Assembly: GCA_035628505.1 (NCBI GenBank)
Contig: DASPJR010000182.1
Span: forward strand, 1 to 47,754
Direction: 5' to 3'
Length of the DNA stretch: 47,754 nucleotides
Source of the DNA: DASPJR01 sp035628505
GTDB lineage: Bacteria > Planctomycetota > SZUA-567 > H5-PLA8
Positions 1-7,369 of this stretch are shown one piece after another (the stretch's first letter is position 1; every line of letters starts with the position of its first letter). Both the position numbers and the translations under genes were made by a program. The notes under the pieces are model-generated. The model was not told the DNA's origin and searched no databases. It saw nothing but the letters and a program-made list of their open reading frames with translations.

Positions 1-1162
1 TGCCGATGGAGACGGAGCAGAGGGCGCCATCGTCTTCGGCCGCGGACGCTGAAACTTCCGTCGCATCGGGCTGCTCGGCCTGGACAGCGCGCATGATGCC
101 GCTGGCGCTGACGTTGGCTTCAAACTGCGAGAGATCCATGGGTGCGCTGAGCAGATCGACGGGCATGGGCGCATTGTTCTGGGCCGCAAGATCGTGAGCC
201 GATCCGGCCTGCGGCGTTTGATTGTAGATCACCGGGACATCCGGCAGCGGGGCTGGAGCCTGCGGACGGGCCGATGGAATTGGAATCGGCCGCGGCGACG
301 GAATGGAAACGGGTACCGGCTTGGGTGCATGCGTCTGAGGACGCGCGGCCGCTGCTGGCGAGGGCTCCATCGGCGTGAGCTCATCGAGCGAATCCAGTCC
401 GAAGATCACCGGCTGCGGCGTGCCGACGGCTGGCGTCATCCGTCGCTGTTGCGGCTGCGGCGGCTGGCCAGGCTGGGGACCCGGGCTGCGGCCGAGCGCC
501 GGCGAAACCACCGGTGTGGGGATGGGTTTGTACGCCTGGTTTGTTGCTGCTGTTCCCGCTCCCAGCGCGACGGGAACTGGAATCGGAACAGCGACAGGAC
601 TCTGACGCGCGGCACTTGCAGGCACGGGAATCGGAACAGCGGCAGGAATGGCCGCAGCCGCGGCAGGAGCCGCTGCCGCCGAAGCCGTCGCCCCGATATG
701 GAACCCTTCCTTGGCGACCGAGACGGTGATCGTCAGGCGCATTTTCTGGCCAGTATAAGGGCAGGGCACGATCAAGGTTGCCGTGCTTCCACCCGCTGCA
801 CCGCCGCTCAGCAGTTCAGTGACGAGCCTGCCGCGGATGCGCGGCGGAGCCGGCCAGGAAAGTTTAGCCAGGTTCGGATCGACGCCCTGCTGAATCTCGA
901 AACGGCATCCGGCGGCCTCGACCTCGGCCAGAAGCGTTGCCACGTTCTGGGCCAGATCGCTGCTGAGGTTATCGATGAGAATAATCGGCGCCGCGCCGAC
1001 GACCTGCATGGCCCACGACTCATCCCGGCCGAATTCACGCGCCAGCGCCGAGGCGACTGCGCGGTCTTTACCGGGAAAGCGTCCCAGCAGAACAAGGGTG
1101 TTATCCTGAGTATTCGCCACGCTTTGCAGTGCCTCGCGAGAGTGTAAGGAATAGACCGCCAT
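1..1162 (-). CDS. Ala/Pro-rich protein with L7/L12-CTD-like N-terminal domain (partial)
   Basis: The frame is open from an ATG at 1162 to the window edge, giving 387 residues with no stop, so the C-terminus is missing. Residues about 20-92 have an alpha/beta pattern (a GAAPIILIDNLS stretch, then a helix, then AAGCRFEI) that resembles the C-terminal domain of ribosomal protein L7/L12; this is a fold-level impression only. A beta-rich stretch with PCPYTGQKMRL follows at about 133-148. From about 158 to 340 the chain is Ala/Pro-rich, with repeated AVPIPVP and KPxPxP units, and looks disordered. No signal peptide or membrane segment is seen. A TTGACA box (1185-1190) with CACTAT 18 bp downstream overlaps the start codon, so a leaderless mRNA or a later start is possible. 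The function is not recognised. The Arg-rich frame on the opposite strand is a shadow of this gene. Confidence 0.8.
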   Translation of the reverse strand, partial: MAVYSLHSREALQSVANTQDNTLVLLGRFPGKDRAVASALAREFGRDESWAMQVVGAAPIILIDNLSSDLAQNVATLLAEVEAAGCRFEIQQGVDPNLAKLSWPAPPRIRGRLVTELLSGGAAGGSTATLIVPCPYTGQKMRLTITVSVAKEGFHIGATASAAAAPAAAAAIPAAVPIPVPASAARQSPVAVPIPVPVALGAGTAATNQAYKPIPTPVVSPALGRSPGPQPGQPPQPQQRRMTPAVGTPQPVIFGLDSLDELTPMEPSPAAAARPQTHAPKPVPVSIPSPRPIPIPSARPQAPAPLPDVPVIYNQTPQAGSAHDLAAQNNAPMPVDLLSAPMDLSQFEANVSASGIMRAVQAEQPDATEVSASAAEDDGALCSVSIG

Positions 1163-1459
1163 AGTGCCACATCCACTACGTTCTTGTCAAGGCGCAGGCG
1201 CTGACCTTGCTAGGTTTCTTTTCGCCTGTGGGCGCAGGCTCAAGGAATCTGCTCACAGCAGTAATTGTAAGAACAAGACTAGAGTAGCGCCGGGCTCGGG
1301 CGGACTGAGCAGAAACTTGTCACAAGCGATATACACATGTGCATAAAAACGAGGAAAAGCACATGTGAGTCAAAAAAAAGTAAGCTTTTCTGTAGGTTTC
1401 TCTTACAAAAAGTTGACAGAATTACTTCATAGAATAAATTGAAAATATCCGAGGCGACC
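1163..1459. other. Intergenic region, AT-rich right half
   Basis: There is no convincing gene here. The right half (about 1330-1445) is much more AT-rich than its surroundings. It holds a CACATGTG dyad (1334-1367) and a TTGACA box at 1413-1418 that may be the -35 element of the gene starting at 1460, though no clear -10 element stands at 17 bp. The left half (1170-1320) is GC-rich and shows nothing recognisable. Confidence 0.5.
1334..1367. promoter_or_regulatory. Inverted repeat built from two CACATGTG palindromes
   Basis: CACATGTGC at 1334-1342 and GCACATGTG at 1359-1367 form a perfect 9-bp inverted repeat with a 16-nt spacer. Each arm also contains the self-palindrome CACATGTG, with the two centres 26 bp apart. 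It lies between the divergent genes at 1162 (minus) and 1460 (plus), upstream of a TTGACA box, which suits a paired operator. A third copy, GCACATGTGA, lies at 30981-30990. Operator function is inference. Confidence 0.4.
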
Positions 1460-1816
1460 ATGCGCACGAAGTGCAAAACGAAGGGGAGGAGTTCTTGTGC
1501 CCCGTCACGGCAGATCCAAGCTCCATCGCAAGATGGGCTGCACGTGAGCGAAATTCGCGGCGCTATGTCGTCCTCAATCGTGGACAATCTTCGCTTCAAG
1601 ATTGTCAGCCGCGATGGGCAGCACTTTTTTACGGAGGTGCGCCTGAAAGGATGCGGGCTCAGCGAGCGCGAGCGTTCCTCGATCGTCAAGCTTCTGGATG
1701 GCGAAAGCCTGGAGAACCTGACGCCGCATTATGTTTCGTCCCATTTGAAGCAGACGCGCCACGCGACTGAAGTACAGGACATGATCAGCCAGCTTCAGGC
1801 CGTGTTGTGTCTTTAA
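1460..1816 (+). CDS. Hypothetical protein, 118 aa
   Basis: The family is not recognised. Codons from about 1565 on have the GC-rich third positions typical of this window, so the C-terminal 84 residues are surely coding. They are soluble, with a FKIVSRDGQHFF strand pair, a KGCGLSERER motif and two predicted helices. The start is uncertain. ATG 1460 has GAGG six bases upstream. GTG 1544 overlaps by GTGA the end of a 16-codon ORF (1497-1547) that has a strong GGGGAGGAG ribosome site. ATG 1565 begins the well-biased codons. A G+C-rich hairpin with T runs (1828-1874) closes the gene, so it is probably transcribed alone. Confidence 0.6.
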   Translation: MRTKCKTKGRSSCAPSRQIQAPSQDGLHVSEIRGAMSSSIVDNLRFKIVSRDGQHFFTEVRLKGCGLSERERSSIVKLLDGESLENLTPHYVSSHLKQTRHATEVQDMISQLQAVLCL

Positions 1817-1827
1817 GTTCAAAGAAC

Positions 1828-1874
1828 CCCGGCGTGCGGCAACCGACAGCCACGCGCCGGGCGTTTCGCGTTTT
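1828..1874 (+). terminator. Intrinsic terminator, possibly bidirectional
   Basis: CCCGGCG (1828-1834) pairs with CGCCGGG (1855-1861), extended by TG/CA across a small bulge, and is followed by TTTCGCGTTTT. It sits 11 bp after the stop of the 118-aa gene and before the convergent end of the DUF885 gene at 1907. Confidence 0.55.
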
Positions 1875-1906
1875 AAGGTAAGAGCCGAAGAGCCAAGAAG
1901 CCTGCC

Positions 1907-3535
1907 CTACAGCCCGCTCAATTCCATCCACCGCCACGGCAGCGTGCCGAACGATAGAATCCAGTCGTTGAACTGCTTGACGCTCCACCCGCCCTGGTCG
2001 ACTTTCTTCTTCTTCAGGCGCAGCAGCTCGGTGCGGCCAAGCAGATAACTCATCGGCGTGGTCGGGCTCATCGTGTACCAGTTCACGTCGCCCTCCGCGC
2101 GGCCGCGCGTGAAGCCCACATGCTTCATCAGGTGCTTCACTGCGTCATCGTAGCTCATGCTGCCGGTCTGCAGGCCACAATCGATGAGAATGCGGTGCGC
2201 GCGCCAGAGCGCATCGTGGAGCTGGTTAAGTTTTGCCGTGGGCTCTTCGTTGACATTGTAATCCACCGTCATCTGCTCGCACCACAGCGTCCAGCCTTCG
2301 TAGAAAATGGCGTGCGCAAACAGGCGGCGCAGTTTGCTTGGGTGGCGGTTGGCCGTGCAGAATTGCAGATGGTGCCCCGGATAAGCTTCGTGCGCGCACG
2401 TTGCGGCCAGGCCGTGATGCTGCCGGATCTCCGCGTCTTTTTCCTTCTGCGTCTTGCGAATCAGGCTCAGGTCATTGACCCAGAAAATGCCGAACTGGTC
2501 TTCTTCGAACGCACCGGGCGAGGAGTACGCCGCAGTCGGGAAATGATGGCGCAGGAAATCTGGAACGGGCTTCACCTCCAGCCGTTCGCCCGGCGGAAAC
2601 GTGACCAGATCGCGCTGCTTGAAGGCCTCCGCAACGCGCGTCGTCTGATACTGGTATTCGCTCAGCAGATCACCGCGCTCGGGCTTCCAGTTTGCCGCTG
2701 CGTCGGCGAGAATCTCATGTGCTTTCTTCGTCGGACTGAACTTTTTCGCTTCGGCTTCCATTTCCGCGCCGATGCGCGCCGCCAGCGTCTTGCCGATCGC
2801 TTCGGCTTCCGTGACCGTCAGTTCCCAGCCCATGCGTTCGCGGATCAGCGCTTCAAAGCGCGTGGTGCCGACGGAGAAGTCATTCGGTTTTCCCGGCCTG
2901 GCTTTCTCTACGCGCTTTGCATACGCCGCGAAAGCCGACTTCGCGCCTGCCGCAAGCTTCTCAATCTTTTCCTTCGGCGCCTTTCCGGTCTTCGCCAGCG
3001 GCTCGACGATAGCATCAAATAGCGACGGCGCGCCTTTGCAGGAACTCAGCGCCATCTTCTGCCACACGGGCACCGGAGACTGCAGCACTTCGCCGGCGCC
3101 CTCAAGGTACGCCGGAAGTTTTTTAAGCCGCGAAAGAATCGCATCGGCTACGGGCGAGAGGTCATCGGCGTGGCGGACGATGTGGTGGTGTATCGCGCCG
3201 AGGGCACCCGAAGCCCACGTGTCGGGATTGCGCCGAAAGGCTATGCGTTCGATGGACCAGAGTTCCGAGCGCAGGTCTGCCATGAAAGCGCGACGGTCGA
3301 GCCAGTCGTCGCCGCCGAAATCGTGTTCGGGCAGATCCTGCACGGCCGCAAGCGTTTTGCGGATGGCCTTCTCATGCGCCGCGAACAGTTTGATGCTCGG
3401 TATTTCAAGCTCGCCATGGAATTCCTTGCGGCCGACAGTCGAGCCGTAGGTTGGAAAGCGCTCGAAGCTTTCCTCGACATACTTTTCAGAAACGCGGCGG
3501 AATTCTTTGACGGAGTCGTTGGCAGTGGCGGCCAT
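1907..3535 (-). CDS. DUF885 family metallopeptidase-like protein
   Basis: This is a 542-residue protein of the DUF885 family, whose members are thought to be zinc-dependent peptidases. The family signature HEAYPGHHLQ is present (H382, E383, H388, H389), followed by EGWTLWCEQM at about 413, the second conserved block, so the putative metal site looks complete. The rest is mostly helical, as usual for the family. The start is placed at ATG 3535 (MAATANDSV), which has GCGAGG nine to ten bases upstream; a frame extending to 3589 adds residues with no family likeness. There is no signal peptide, so it is probably cytoplasmic. It is monocistronic: downstream is a terminator, upstream a REP-like inverted pair (3635-3715). 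Substrate unknown. Confidence 0.85.
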   Translation of the reverse strand: MAATANDSVKEFRRVSEKYVEESFERFPTYGSTVGRKEFHGELEIPSIKLFAAHEKAIRKTLAAVQDLPEHDFGGDDWLDRRAFMADLRSELWSIERIAFRRNPDTWASGALGAIHHHIVRHADDLSPVADAILSRLKKLPAYLEGAGEVLQSPVPVWQKMALSSCKGAPSLFDAIVEPLAKTGKAPKEKIEKLAAGAKSAFAAYAKRVEKARPGKPNDFSVGTTRFEALIRERMGWELTVTEAEAIGKTLAARIGAEMEAEAKKFSPTKKAHEILADAAANWKPERGDLLSEYQYQTTRVAEAFKQRDLVTFPPGERLEVKPVPDFLRHHFPTAAYSSPGAFEEDQFGIFWVNDLSLIRKTQKEKDAEIRQHHGLAATCAHEAYPGHHLQFCTANRHPSKLRRLFAHAIFYEGWTLWCEQMTVDYNVNEEPTAKLNQLHDALWRAHRILIDCGLQTGSMSYDDAVKHLMKHVGFTRGRAEGDVNWYTMSPTTPMSYLLGRTELLRLKKKKVDQGGWSVKQFNDWILSFGTLPWRWMELSGL

Positions 3536-3634
3536 GGGGAAACCTCGCTGAGTGAAATTTTCAGGATACCCAGAAAACTGGCTTACCAACTTCCGCCCGC
3601 CAATTCAAATGCCTCGACGCAAAAGCGGAACACT

Positions 3635-3715
3635 TTGTGGCGCGAGCTTCAGCTCGCGAAAAAGTCGTAAGTCGAAGTGCGCACCGCAGTTCGCGAACTA
3701 AAGTTCGCGCCACAA
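3635..3715. repeat. REP-like inverted pair, family A, copy 1
   Basis: Two 26-bp arms, 3635-3660 and 3690-3715, are inverted copies (23 of 26 bases match) separated by 29 nt. The consensus runs TTGTGGCGCGAACTTTAGTT and then CGCGAA. Each arm is itself a small hairpin (CGCGAAC..GTTCGCG type). The same family recurs at 12889-12941. It lies between the DUF885 gene and a small membrane-protein gene. Confidence 0.75.
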
Positions 3716-3835
3716 CATCGCGGCACGGCCCGTTGGGCCCTGCCACCCAGGGCTCATGGCGGTGGAGCTTGGCGGAGTTCCGGCTTCTGTGGTAGGCTTT
3801 TTACTGCCGCACCGCCGCGAATCTGGAGATGCGCT

Positions 3836-4006
3836 ATGCAGCAGATGCTCGCAAAAAAGATTTCACTTGCCGTCCTCATGATCTCCGGTTTGATGCTCGC
3901 CGGCGCCAGCATGAGCGGCGCCAACGCCTTGATGGGCGCGAGCGCCACCGCCTTCGCGGGCGCGCTGATCTCGCTGGCTATCGCGGAGAATAATCCGCGC
4001 GAGTAA
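3836..4006 (+). CDS. Small membrane protein, 56 aa
   Basis: ATG 3836 has TGGAG about eight bases upstream and opens a 56-codon frame. The product has a short basic N-terminus (LAKK), one hydrophobic segment at about 8-24 (Ala/Gly/Met-rich), and a second Ala/Gly-rich helix at about 33-50 before a polar AENNPRE tail. This suggests a two-helix inner-membrane peptide. An upstream in-frame extension to 3677 reads through the REP element and is not believed. Function unknown. Confidence 0.6.
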   Translation: MQQMLAKKISLAVLMISGLMLAGASMSGANALMGASATAFAGALISLAIAENNPRE

Positions 4007-4124
4007 CGAGGAGAGGGCGGCAGTGGTCAGGAGCATTAGTGGAATCCGAAATTCGTTCTTCGGATTTGCCGTTCGCTGTACGTGTTGAAGTCGTTCTACG
4101 AGCGTTGTCCACCAAAGGAAGCTG

Positions 4125-5267
4125 ATGGCTACAAACACTGCCGCGAAAAAAGTAAAAGCCAAAGTGCCGCGACCTAAAGGGCGGCGGAAGGAAAAGCTCA
4201 CGCCGCTGGCTAAAAAAGCCAAGGCGCGCCTGCCCCGGTCCGCGCAGCCCAGCCTGTTCGTGCGCGCGCTGGAGATCTCCAATGAGGAAGGCGCGGAGAT
4301 GCTGCGGCGTATGTACCGCATCCGCCACTTCGAGGAAAAAGTTTTTGAGCTTGTCACCGACAACAAAGTTTCGGGCGCCTCGCACGTGTATTCCGGCCAG
4401 GAAGCCGTCGCCGTCGGTGCCTGCTCGATCCTGCGAGACGATGATTACATTACCAGCACGCATCGCGGTCATGGTCACTGCATTGCGCGCGGCGGCGTGT
4501 TGAAGACGATGCTGGCTGAGCTGGCCGGACGCGCGACGGGCTACTGCCGTGGCAAAGGCGGCTCGATGCATATCGCCGACGTGAGCAGCGGAAACCTTGG
4601 CGCGACGGGTATCGTGGGCGGGAATATCCCCGTCGCGGTCGGCGCGGGGCTGGCGTGCAGGTTCGAGAAGCGCGGCCAGGCAGTGGTCTGTTTCTTCGGT
4701 GACGGCGCAGCGAACAACGGCACATTTCACGAGTCGTTGAACCTCGCCTCAATCTGGGATCTTCCGGTCGTGTTCGTCTGCGAGAACAACCATTTCGCGA
4801 TGAGCTTTCCGGCGAAGCAGGGCTTCAAGGCCGGCAATATTTTTTCGCGCGCACAGAGCTACGGCATGGAAGGCGTAACCTGCGACGGCATGCATGTGTT
4901 GGAAGTCAGAGAGGCAGTCGGAAATGCCCTGCAGCGCGCTCGCGACGAGAAGGGACCGACACTGATCGAGGCCGTCACGTACCGCTACCGTGGGCACAGC
5001 CGCAGCGACGCTCAGAACTACCGCACGAAGGAAGAAGTCGAAGAATGGAAAGCGCGCGACCCGATCGATCTCTTCCGCATCATCCTTGCCGAGGCAGACG
5101 CCGTTTCGCCCGAGGCTGCGGACGCGATTGAAGAGGAAGTGGCGCAGGAGCTGGAAGCCGCCGTCAAGTACGCCCTTGAACAAAGCCCTTATCCGCACGT
5201 CTCAGAAGTGCTGAAGGATGTATACAAGGGGTGGATCGAAGGGCCATACGGGCTGATGCGAGAATGA
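4125..5267 (+). CDS. pdhA: Pyruvate/2-oxoacid dehydrogenase E1 component, alpha subunit
   Basis: The 380-residue product matches thiamine-diphosphate-dependent E1 alpha subunits, which decarboxylate pyruvate or a related 2-oxoacid and pass the acyl unit to lipoyl-E2. The TPP/Mg motif is clear: GDGAANNGTFHE from residue 192, ending in ENN at 220-222. Other family blocks are RRMYRIRHFEE (61-71), HRGHGHCIARG (113-123), GKGGSMHI (143-150) and YRYRGHSRSD near 290. Residues 1-40 form a Lys/Arg/Pro-rich extension not needed for catalysis. ATG 4125 has AGGAAG just upstream. Unusually, no beta subunit, E2 or E3 gene is adjacent. The TGA stop is the first unit of a heptamer repeat array. Acetoin or branched-chain substrates cannot be excluded. 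Confidence 0.88.
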   Translation: MATNTAAKKVKAKVPRPKGRRKEKLTPLAKKAKARLPRSAQPSLFVRALEISNEEGAEMLRRMYRIRHFEEKVFELVTDNKVSGASHVYSGQEAVAVGACSILRDDDYITSTHRGHGHCIARGGVLKTMLAELAGRATGYCRGKGGSMHIADVSSGNLGATGIVGGNIPVAVGAGLACRFEKRGQAVVCFFGDGAANNGTFHESLNLASIWDLPVVFVCENNHFAMSFPAKQGFKAGNIFSRAQSYGMEGVTCDGMHVLEVREAVGNALQRARDEKGPTLIEAVTYRYRGHSRSDAQNYRTKEEVEEWKARDPIDLFRIILAEADAVSPEAADAIEEEVAQELEAAVKYALEQSPYPHVSEVLKDVYKGWIEGPYGLMRE

Positions 5268-5292
5268 TGCATGATGCATGATGCATGACGCA
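5265..5292. repeat. Tandem heptamer array (TGATGCA)n
   Basis: Three perfect TGATGCA units (5265-5285) and one TGACGCA unit (5286-5292). The first three bases of the array are the stop codon of the pdhA-like gene. Confidence 0.8.
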
Positions 5293-5345
5293 TTGAAGGG
5301 AAACCGCTGGGAGCAACATCAATCGTCAGGCTCTGAAGGACTTTC

Positions 5346-5453
5346 AGATGAACGCAGATAAATGCAGATGCAAAAGAAAGGTTCCGCGTTCATCCGCGTT
5401 CATCTGTGGATTTAGAATCTTTTCTCTGCATCTCTGCGCCTCTGCGGTGAGCG
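5346..5453. repeat. Intergenic repeat with inverted CAGATGAACGC units and an 8-mer CTCTGCNN array
   Basis: The left half holds CAGATGAACGCAG and, in the opposite orientation, two GCGTTCATC units ending in CATCTGTGG. The right part reads CTCTGCAT, CTCTGCGC, CTCTGCGG, three tandem 8-mers. This is the same style as other intergenic arrays here, yet it overlaps the predicted 5' end of the next gene. Confidence 0.65.
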
Positions 5454-6454
5454 TGCTCCTTTCAGTAGCGTTGAGCGCCGGGGATATTCCGCTCCCGCCG
5501 GAAAAAATTGCGCCCGGCGTCGAGCGCGGCGGGTGGACCCTGGAAGGGTGGGGCAATCCGGGGACCGCTGATCGATTCACTGACGGCGATATGCGCTACT
5601 TGAAAGTCGTCTATACCGGCGGCGATAAGGACAAGGCGGCGTTCAAACACATCACCTGCTTCGGAGTGGCGCACACCGGAAAAATCAGGATGTGGGTGTA
5701 CGCGCCAGATAAGAATCCGCCGCAGATCGGCCTGGCGCTTTCGACGACTCTTGCGTTTATCTGGCATGAATCGAAGCCCATCGACCTGAAACAAGGATGG
5801 AACAAAGTTGAAATCGCGCTCGGCACGCGCGACTGGAAAACCGAGACCAGCGAATGGAAATTCACGACCACCATCGAGCCGCGTAATGACATCCGCGCCG
5901 TCGATCTGGTTATCTACAACGAGAAAAAAACCGGCGTGCTGTACGTGCTGGGCCTGAATTACGATCCGGACGACACCGGGGAAAAAGTCGCGGCGCTCGC
6001 CAGGCAGATGCAGAGCGAAGATGCCGAGCAGCGCGAGCAGGCCGAAAAGGCGCTCGTTGAGATCGGCCGGCCAGCGATGGAGACGCTTTATCAGCTCGCG
6101 GAGGACGACCGGCCCGAAGTGCTGCTGCGCGCGGCCTCGGCGCTGCGCAAAATCGAGAACCTGAAAGAGGCGCCGCCGCCGGATCCGAAAATCCGCGAGC
6201 AGCTTGAGAAGCAGCGCGAGGAGCAGACTTTCGATGACGCGCGCCGCCGTGCCGATTACATCGTCCGCGGCCTCGATACCCAGCGCGCCAAGCTGCTGGG
6301 AATTCTGAAAGACGCCACAACCGAGCTCGCGCAGGGGCGGCTGGAGATCGGTAAGCTGCGCTACGTCGATCCCGAAAAAAAGAAAGCGTACGAGGCATTA
6401 TTAAACCGGCTGGATGAAGCGATCAAGGCCGTTGAGCCGCTGCTTAAGAAGTGA
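5348..6454 (+). CDS. Secreted protein with jelly-roll-like domain and HEAT-like repeats
   Basis: The mature part begins at about residue 42 (GDIPLPPEK). Residues about 45-215 are beta-rich (GGWTLEGWGNPG, KIRMWVYAPD, GWNKVEIALG, RAVDLVIYNEKK) and resemble a carbohydrate-binding-type jelly roll. Residues about 220-275 hold an Ala/Glu-rich HEAT-like unit (AEQREQAEKALVEIG), followed by a coiled-coil-prone C-terminus. The leader from SLHLCASAV to ALSAG looks like a signal peptide, but its DNA is the 8-mer repeat. The start is therefore doubtful: ATG 5348 lies inside the repeat, and GTG 5448 (MSVLLSVALSAG) would give a very short leader. No family name is assigned. The next gene starts 40 bp downstream and may be cotranscribed. 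Confidence 0.65.
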   Translation: MNADKCRCKRKVPRSSAFICGFRIFSLHLCASAVSVLLSVALSAGDIPLPPEKIAPGVERGGWTLEGWGNPGTADRFTDGDMRYLKVVYTGGDKDKAAFKHITCFGVAHTGKIRMWVYAPDKNPPQIGLALSTTLAFIWHESKPIDLKQGWNKVEIALGTRDWKTETSEWKFTTTIEPRNDIRAVDLVIYNEKKTGVLYVLGLNYDPDDTGEKVAALARQMQSEDAEQREQAEKALVEIGRPAMETLYQLAEDDRPEVLLRAASALRKIENLKEAPPPDPKIREQLEKQREEQTFDDARRRADYIVRGLDTQRAKLLGILKDATTELAQGRLEIGKLRYVDPEKKKAYEALLNRLDEAIKAVEPLLKK

Positions 6455-6494
6455 TCTTTTCAACACAAAACTCGAAGACACAAAGATTGGAAAA

Positions 6495-7136
6495 ATGATC
6501 CGGGACAGAATCGGAGACTCTCTGATTTCCACGGGCGAGACCGTGAAAAGCGGCGGCATGCTCGCTGCACTCGGGCGCATTTACTGGCTGATGGCCTGCG
6601 CCGGAGCGATCGTCATCGGCGTGACTCTTCCGACGCTGCTGGTGTGCTGGAACGCGAGTACCCCACTAACCAGTTTAATCCTCGACGGCGGGGGACCGAT
6701 CAGTCCATCGATCGCTCAAGTTATGGAAGATTTTATTTTAGTCGAGATCATCGCGACCGTCGGCCGCGGACCGGGCGCACTTTGCCTGGGCCTGCTTCTT
6801 TATGGTCGCCTTTCGCGCCGGGCGAAGGAGCAGCAGACCGAGGCGAGCGCGCTGATCAAGAGGGGCCTGTTTTTCGGCATGGGCCTGGCGTACCTGAATC
6901 TGCCCGGCTATCTCGCGATCATCTTCATGCCGTCGCAGGATCATCCCGACATCAAGTTCGCAAAAATCATGCTGCTCTTCGCCGTCTCCGGCGCCAGCTG
7001 CGGCGTGTGGATCGCGTGGCAGGCATACCGTTCCGCGCACGAAGGAGAGCGTTTTCTTCCGCGCTTTACGCTTAGCACGCTGATGGGTCTGGTATTCGGA
7101 TGGGGACTACTGATGGCGGTGTTCGCGCCTAGGTAA
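6495..7136 (+). CDS. Multi-pass membrane protein, unknown function
   Basis: The 213-residue product has about five hydrophobic segments (about 30-52, 80-105, 123-145, 155-177 and 191-210) joined by short loops, with a basic loop SRRAKEQQ after the second. ATG 6495 is chosen because the frame upstream to 6414 overlaps the previous gene and reads through a CACAAA-type repeat (AACACAAAACTCGAAGACAC); the ribosome site (TTGGAAAA) is weak. No family signature is recognised. It follows the secreted HEAT protein by 40 bp and could share its transcript. Confidence 0.65.
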   Translation: MIRDRIGDSLISTGETVKSGGMLAALGRIYWLMACAGAIVIGVTLPTLLVCWNASTPLTSLILDGGGPISPSIAQVMEDFILVEIIATVGRGPGALCLGLLLYGRLSRRAKEQQTEASALIKRGLFFGMGLAYLNLPGYLAIIFMPSQDHPDIKFAKIMLLFAVSGASCGVWIAWQAYRSAHEGERFLPRFTLSTLMGLVFGWGLLMAVFAPR

Positions 7137-7146
7137 GGAAAGGCAG

Positions 7147-7331
7147 GTGGGTGGCCCAGACGTCGTAGACGTCTGGGCGCGAAGCGCAAGAGGTTACATC
7201 GTGTGCGTTGGCCCCGCGAAAAAATCCATGCGGCGCAGAAGCTGTTCTTCAAGGGCTTTCCGACTGCAACGTTCAGGGTATAACCTCTTGTGCTCGCGCA
7301 CCCAGACGACTGCGTCGTCTAGGCCACCCAC
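7147..7331. repeat. REP-like inverted pair, family B
   Basis: Arms 7147-7199 and 7278-7331 are near-identical inverted copies of about 53 bp, starting GTGGGTGGCC(C/T)AGACG and ending CAAGAGGTTA. They enclose 78 bp. Each arm has an internal hairpin (CCAGACG..CGTCTGG type). The pair sits exactly between two convergent genes. Confidence 0.8.
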
Positions 7332-7369
7332 TGAAACCCTGAACCCTGACCCCTGTACCCTGAACCCTA
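7331..7369. repeat. Degenerate CCCTGAA heptamer array
   Basis: A run of CCCTGAA, CCCTGAC, CCCTGTA, CCCTGAA, CCCTA-like units directly abuts repeat family B. Its last bases supply the stop codon (TAG on the minus strand) of the isochorismatase-like gene. Confidence 0.6.

Noticed and set aside
194..1147. Long plus-strand frame of 317 residues
   Set aside because: Very Arg-rich, no domain likeness; it is the antisense shadow of the minus-strand Ala/Pro-rich gene, which has sensible composition and codon bias.
1279..1689. 136-codon minus-strand frame across the AT-rich gap
   Set aside because: Ser/Leu/Cys-rich composition, spans the dyad and promoter region and lies antisense to the better-biased 118-aa gene.
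2120..3022. 300-codon plus-strand frame
   Set aside because: Shadow of the DUF885 gene, which carries the HEAYPGHH motif on the other strand.
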